Virus record (IMG/VR): IMGVR_UViG_3300025286_000113
Span: 1 to 26,575 of that record
Length of the DNA stretch: 26,575 nucleotides
Direction: 5' to 3' (one strand)
Origin: a virus
Positions 22,837 to 26,575 of this stretch are shown piece by piece. Below the pieces are notes generated by a model. The model searched no databases. It was not told the DNA's origin and saw nothing but the letters and a program-made list of their open reading frames with translations. The number at the start of each line of letters is the position of its first letter. The stretch's first letter is position 1. Position numbers and translations under genes: made by a program.

Positions 22837-23922
22837 CTATTGAAATCTATACCTTATAATAACAGTTCCTGAACCACCATTTCCAGCGTCTTGTTCTCTG
22901 TCCAGTGAATCATTATCAATTGGACCTGGTGGATTAGATGCATGATAGTGAGCTCCTCCGCCACCACCACCTGTGTTGGCTCCTCCAGCTCCTGCAGCTG
23001 TTACATTACCTGCTCCAGGGCTTGGGGAAAAACCACCGTTGCCACCGCCACCTGATCCTCCTGGGGGTGCTCCTGATGGTTGAATTGTTCCTTGCTCTCT
23101 GGTTCCACCGCCACCTCCGCCAGCTCTTGTTACGTTTGAACCTGTAATATTTGTTGGTGAGCCATTACCTCCACCACCTGCTGTATAACTAGTAAGGGCT
23201 ACAGTAGCTGGGGCTGCAGTTCCAGCAGCTGCCGCACCGCCGCCTCCGCCGCCTCCATTATCGTTTGAATTTCCTCCCGCATTTCCTCCACCATCATTTC
23301 CTTGAGGTGGAGTTACTGGGGGTGTGTTACCTGAACCACCACTACTTGGTCCAGTTTTTCCTCCACCATGACCTGATCCACCTGATGTTGATGGTGAACC
23401 ACCTCCTCCCGCTGAAGTTATTGTTGAAAAAACTGAATCAGATCCTGAACTACCTGCAGCTTTGTTGTTTGTTGTTGAACACCAATATTCTCCTGCACCA
23501 CCAGCTCCAACTGTGACAGGCACAGGTGATTCGACAGGTAATGATGTTGTACATGCTGCTAAAGGACTTGCAGTATAAGGACCTGAAGATGTCTCTACGT
23601 GAGCTTCTCTATAACCTCCAGCACCTCCGCCACCACCCATAGAGGCTCTTCCTCCTCCACCACCTGCTAATACTAAATAATCAACTACTGCTAATGGTCC
23701 ACTACCAGCGGATACACAAAAAGTTCCAGGACTAGTAAAAACATGAACTTTGTAATTTGTATCTACAGTAGTTATAGTACCACCCGTTGCTGCTATATAT
23801 GCGTCAGGTTTTACACCACCAGCACCAAAACCTAAAACTGCATAACCAAAAGATTTACCTTTGTTTTCTTTTTTCTTTGAATTCTTTCCAGTTATTATTG
23901 TTGGATTAGTAACATTTCTCAT
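22837..23922 (-). CDS. Glycine-rich adhesin-like tail fibre
   Basis: This 361-residue protein has a short basic N-terminus, a beta-rich linker (47-85, with NYKVHVFTSPGTFCV and VVDYLVLAGGGGG), and then about 250 residues with many poly-Gly blocks of four to seven glycines separated by short variable segments. It ends with GNGGSGTVIIRYRFQ. The GTVIIRY ending and the LVLAGGGGG entry are typical of phage glycine-rich fibre domains. Such blocks form polyglycine-II helical sandwiches in the gp38-type adhesin of phage S16, and the variable loops between them can contact the host receptor. It probably determines host range. It lies in a fibre cluster, just after the 781-aa fibre gene, twelve bases apart. 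Confidence 0.7.
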   Translation of the reverse strand: MRNVTNPTIITGKNSKKKENKGKSFGYAVLGFGAGGVKPDAYIAATGGTITTVDTNYKVHVFTSPGTFCVSAGSGPLAVVDYLVLAGGGGGRASMGGGGGAGGYREAHVETSSGPYTASPLAACTTSLPVESPVPVTVGAGGAGEYWCSTTNNKAAGSSGSDSVFSTITSAGGGGSPSTSGGSGHGGGKTGPSSGGSGNTPPVTPPQGNDGGGNAGGNSNDNGGGGGGGAAAAGTAAPATVALTSYTAGGGGNGSPTNITGSNVTRAGGGGGGTREQGTIQPSGAPPGGSGGGGNGGFSPSPGAGNVTAAGAGGANTGGGGGGAHYHASNPPGPIDNDSLDREQDAGNGGSGTVIIRYRFQ

Positions 23923-23934
23923 ATTTTAATCCTT

Positions 23935-26280
23935 TTAATCGTCGTTAGCTGCATCAGTTGTGTAGAATAGTTTAACACCATGTAATCTAGCATCCCCACC
24001 AGAATCATCATTTGAATCTGACACATCTCTAAAAATTCTAAAAAAACAAAGTTGATCATCAGCAGGAGAACCAGCTATCGTAACGGCTCCACTTTCTGCG
24101 CTAACATTTACTTCTTCAACAGCGCCTTGTTCTGTATCATCAACAACAATTGCTGTTCCATAAGCAGTGTCAATTGTATCATTGTCTCCACAAGCTACAC
24201 CTTGTAGTCCCCAAGAAACACCACCTGTAGCAGCTAGTCCAGACCAAAAAACTTGAAATGTTACAGTGCCTAAATTCCATGATTTAGGAAAAGCAACTGA
24301 AAATTGTGCGTGTTCATCACTGTCTTTATCAAAATCTAAAACACGCATATCAGGTCTTCCTGAAGTTGTTTCTACTGATGTTATATCTGCGCATGGGTTA
24401 CTTTCAGTTGGGTTCATTGCATTTGAAGGAACCCAGATAGTTTGTTTACCAGCAATGTTAACAGCCGTACTACCATTTGTAAGTGTACCTGAAACATCGC
24501 AAGTTCCATTAATATCTATAGCTGTTGCTGTTAAATCTATTTCATCAGTTGCACCAATAGATAATACTGTTGCACTTGATCCATGTACGAATTGACTAGT
24601 ATCATTGAAACATATTTTATTTGTTGAATTTAAAGTTAGGCCTGTTCCATCTGTATGAGTTAAAGTTGTATCTTGATCATCTCCAAATTTTAATACAGTT
24701 GAATCAGAATCAAGAACAAGATCATCTCCAATCCAAACATCTTTAGCAACTCCTAAACCTCCTGCTAATGTTAAGGCTGCTGTACCTGTTGCACTAGCTT
24801 CAGTCGTTGCCGAAAGTGCTACAACTCCTGCAGAACTAATTGCTACGGCATCGGTATCAGAAGCAGATCCAATATTTCCAGCATCTGGGATTACAATACT
24901 ACCACCTGCGGTGAATGTCCCACCACCAGCTAGTGTTCCTGCAAAAGTCACATTTGCACCACTAAATGTAGCTGCTGTAGTTGTTCCTGATTTAATTATT
25001 AAATCCCCACTTGTATTTGTAGCACTACCGAAAGTAGTACCCCCATCTTTAAAGAATATATCTCCACCATCGGCATCTAAAATAATGTCTGTACCAGCGT
25101 CAATAGTTGCAAGTGCAGAAGAAGAAATAGTTAAATCTGTACCATCACCTTCAATTTTTTCTCCATCATCACCAAATACCATTCCAACATCGTTAGGTAG
25201 ATTTACATCAGCGGTTGCTGTTAAATTAATATCGGCACCTGAAGTAATTGTTAAATCTGTGCTGTCCCCTTCAATTTTTTCCCCAGTTCCAAATGTGATT
25301 CCAACGTTTGCTGGTATAACTACATCTGAAGTAGCTGTTAAATTAATTTTAGCACCTGAAGTAATTGTTAAATCTGTACTATCACCTTCAATTTTTTCCC
25401 CAGTTCCAAATGTGATTCCAACGTTTGCTGGTATAACTACATCTGCTGTGGCTGTTAAATTAATATTATTACCAGATATAGTTAAATCTGTTCCATCACC
25501 TTCAATTTTTTCGCCATCATTACCAAAAGTCATTCCAATATCTGCAGGAATATTGATGTCTGCACCTGATGTTATATGTAAATCTGTTCCATCACCATAA
25601 ATATATTCTCCACCTTTGTCATAAAAATAAAGTCTACGATCATCCGCCATACGAACGACTTCACTACCATCATACTGTTGGAAAACTAAATCATCGGAAT
25701 CAACACCTAATTTTAAAATCTGAACACCAGCAGTGGTATCCATATCTAATGTTAATTGAGTTGTCCCAGCGTCTTTAAATTCTACATTACCGCCCGCTGC
25801 ATCAATAACAATATCTGCAGCTGAATCTAAAGTAATATCTCCTGTTCCTGATGTAAGTTCATTTGAACTAATATTAGTGTCAATAACATCAGTACCATTA
25901 CAATAAAGTATTTTTGCCCCTTTATCAGTTGCAGCCCAAGTAACTCCAGTTTGACCTGATACCAGAACTTGAACAGTATAAGCTCCTGACGTTGAATTTT
26001 TTATAACCCACCATTTTTCTTTTGCTGTTACAGTTACAGTTTGGTTTCCTGTAATGGTTCCAGATAATTCAACAACTGCATTTCTTGCAGAATCACCTGT
26101 AGAACCATCTGTGTAAGTTAAAGCTGTTGTTTGTACGCCGCCAGCAATTGATTGTGATACATAACCACGAATTGCTTCTTCTAAGATTTGTAAATTGGTA
26201 TTAGTTTTTGTTCCCCAGTTACCGGCGTTCTCGCCAGTGGTCATTAACTCTGTGCCAATATCCGTATATGTCGATGCCAT
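23935..26280 (-). CDS. Tail fibre with tandem 39-residue repeats
   Basis: The 781-residue protein begins STYTDIGTELMTTGENAGNW and then GTKTNTNLQILEEAIRGYVS (a fibre N-terminus I recall from marine phages). Residues 217-400 contain about four and a half tandem repeats of 39-40 residues, each with GEKIEGD-TDLTI, alternating hydrophobic residues and Gly turns, which predicts a beta-helical or trimeric shaft. Similar modules (IVIDAAGGNVEFKDAGTTQ and IILDADGGDIFFKDGGTT) flank them. A beta-rich C-terminal domain (about 640-781) may bind the receptor. Its start overlaps the upstream partial gene as TAATG. Membership in a fibre is well supported; the receptor is unknown. Confidence 0.72.
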   Translation of the reverse strand: MASTYTDIGTELMTTGENAGNWGTKTNTNLQILEEAIRGYVSQSIAGGVQTTALTYTDGSTGDSARNAVVELSGTITGNQTVTVTAKEKWWVIKNSTSGAYTVQVLVSGQTGVTWAATDKGAKILYCNGTDVIDTNISSNELTSGTGDITLDSAADIVIDAAGGNVEFKDAGTTQLTLDMDTTAGVQILKLGVDSDDLVFQQYDGSEVVRMADDRRLYFYDKGGEYIYGDGTDLHITSGADINIPADIGMTFGNDGEKIEGDGTDLTISGNNINLTATADVVIPANVGITFGTGEKIEGDSTDLTITSGAKINLTATSDVVIPANVGITFGTGEKIEGDSTDLTITSGADINLTATADVNLPNDVGMVFGDDGEKIEGDGTDLTISSSALATIDAGTDIILDADGGDIFFKDGGTTFGSATNTSGDLIIKSGTTTAATFSGANVTFAGTLAGGGTFTAGGSIVIPDAGNIGSASDTDAVAISSAGVVALSATTEASATGTAALTLAGGLGVAKDVWIGDDLVLDSDSTVLKFGDDQDTTLTHTDGTGLTLNSTNKICFNDTSQFVHGSSATVLSIGATDEIDLTATAIDINGTCDVSGTLTNGSTAVNIAGKQTIWVPSNAMNPTESNPCADITSVETTSGRPDMRVLDFDKDSDEHAQFSVAFPKSWNLGTVTFQVFWSGLAATGGVSWGLQGVACGDNDTIDTAYGTAIVVDDTEQGAVEEVNVSAESGAVTIAGSPADDQLCFFRIFRDVSDSNDDSGGDARLHGVKLFYTTDAANDD
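25081..25632 (-). repeat. Tandem 117-bp repeats in the tail fibre gene
   Basis: Residues 217-400 of the fibre repeat with a 39-40-residue period. The two best copies share a 61-bp identical stretch (25268-25328 and 25385-25445), 117 bp apart and in frame. Others are diverged. Such repeats let shaft length change by recombination. Confidence 0.75.
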
Positions 26281-26575
26281 TAAGCGCTCCCTACAAATAC
26301 TTCAACATCACAAGAATCTGTATCAGCAAGTGCTGTGATATCTACTAAATCGTTTAATGATACTGTAATTGCAGAACCAGCTGCATGCATAGTATCCTTA
26401 ACTCCACCACTATTGTCACCTGGATAAATGAACGAGTGACCAGCATCCACCTTCATACAAAACTCTGTACTGTCTTCATCTCTAAATGTTAATGTAAGAT
26501 GATTCGTTGAATCTAAATTTGTAATTCTAATATATCTAACATCGTCTTCATCGAATTGACCTGCTAGATAACTTT
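26280..26575 (-). CDS. Virion protein, N-terminus off the right edge
   Basis: The frame enters from the right edge and ends with a TAA that shares one base with the fibre ATG (26282-26280). The visible 97 residues include RYIRITNLDSTNHLTLTFRD, then a segment with VDAGHSFIYPGDNSGGV, then ITVSLNDLVDITALADTD, ending VEVFVGSA. Alternating hydrophobic and polar residues suggest a beta sandwich, as in small decoration or tail-associated proteins of marine phages. The N-terminal length is unknown. The one-base overlap and placement in the fibre region support a structural role. Confidence 0.6.
   Translation of the reverse strand, partial: SYLAGQFDEDDVRYIRITNLDSTNHLTLTFRDEDSTEFCMKVDAGHSFIYPGDNSGGVKDTMHAAGSAITVSLNDLVDITALADTDSCDVEVFVGSA

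Noticed and set aside
24911-25600. Long plus-strand open frame antisense to the fibre repeats
   Set aside because: It follows the tandem repeats of the minus-strand fibre codon by codon, has a repetitive Ser/Pro/Val composition and no ribosome binding site, so it is a shadow frame.
25081-25632. Possible CRISPR-like array
   Set aside because: Repeats are in frame within a fibre gene, with a 117-bp period and diverged copies, and there are no short spacers.

Overview
The window is a piece of an AT-rich tailed-phage genome (roughly one third G+C by eye), most likely a marine phage with podovirus-like structural genes. Its small membrane proteins, GG-x-x-GY structural proteins, Gly-rich fibre and 2-oxoglutarate oxygenases resemble genes I know from pelagiphages, cyanophages and uncultured marine (uvMED-type) phages. 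That placement rests on remembered family resemblance, not a search. No terminase, portal, capsid, polymerase, integrase, tRNA or CRISPR array is visible, so the exact lineage and lifestyle stay open. No gene-free stretch exceeds about 90 bases.

Layout. (1) 1-2535, minus strand: a replication module of a conserved 118-aa protein, a 182-aa coiled-coil protein, a 253-aa protein that may bind single-stranded DNA, and an archaeo-eukaryotic-type primase that runs off the left edge. (2) 2538-2571: a 34-bp near-perfect palindrome that reads as two antiparallel, almost fully overlapping sigma70-type promoters. (3) 2590-4020, plus strand: a lone SNF2-like helicase. It converges at 4021-4059, a short CpG-rich palindromic spacer, with the long minus-strand late unit. 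(4) 4060-26575, minus strand, read from right to left: a partial virion protein, a repeat-rich tail fibre, a glycine-rich adhesin-like fibre, a small tail-associated protein, five tandem 2OG-Fe(II)-oxygenase-type genes, a tail/stabilisation protein, two small virion genes, four large virion or DNA-ejection proteins (1054, 477, 365 and 1460 aa), a run of small mostly membrane proteins, an M15 peptidase endolysin and an Hsp20 chaperone.

How the parts work together. Virion genes are mostly joined by one-base stop/start overlaps (TAATG), which suggests translational coupling. The oxygenase block breaks this pattern. It uses other overlaps, has its own promoter-like sequence at its head (22321-22348), and has a 10-bp stem-loop at its end (19250-19280), so it looks like an inserted accessory cassette. 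Its position beside fibre genes makes a virion fibre or the host surface plausible substrates, but the sequence does not show the substrate. Lysis and hsp20 genes close the late unit; hsp20 has its own promoter candidate and a leader that may mask its ribosome binding site.

The most notable features are the five-gene oxygenase array with one member lacking the distal histidine, the antiparallel promoter palindrome, the recurring GG-x-x-GY motif across several structural proteins, and the possible RNA thermometer ahead of hsp20.
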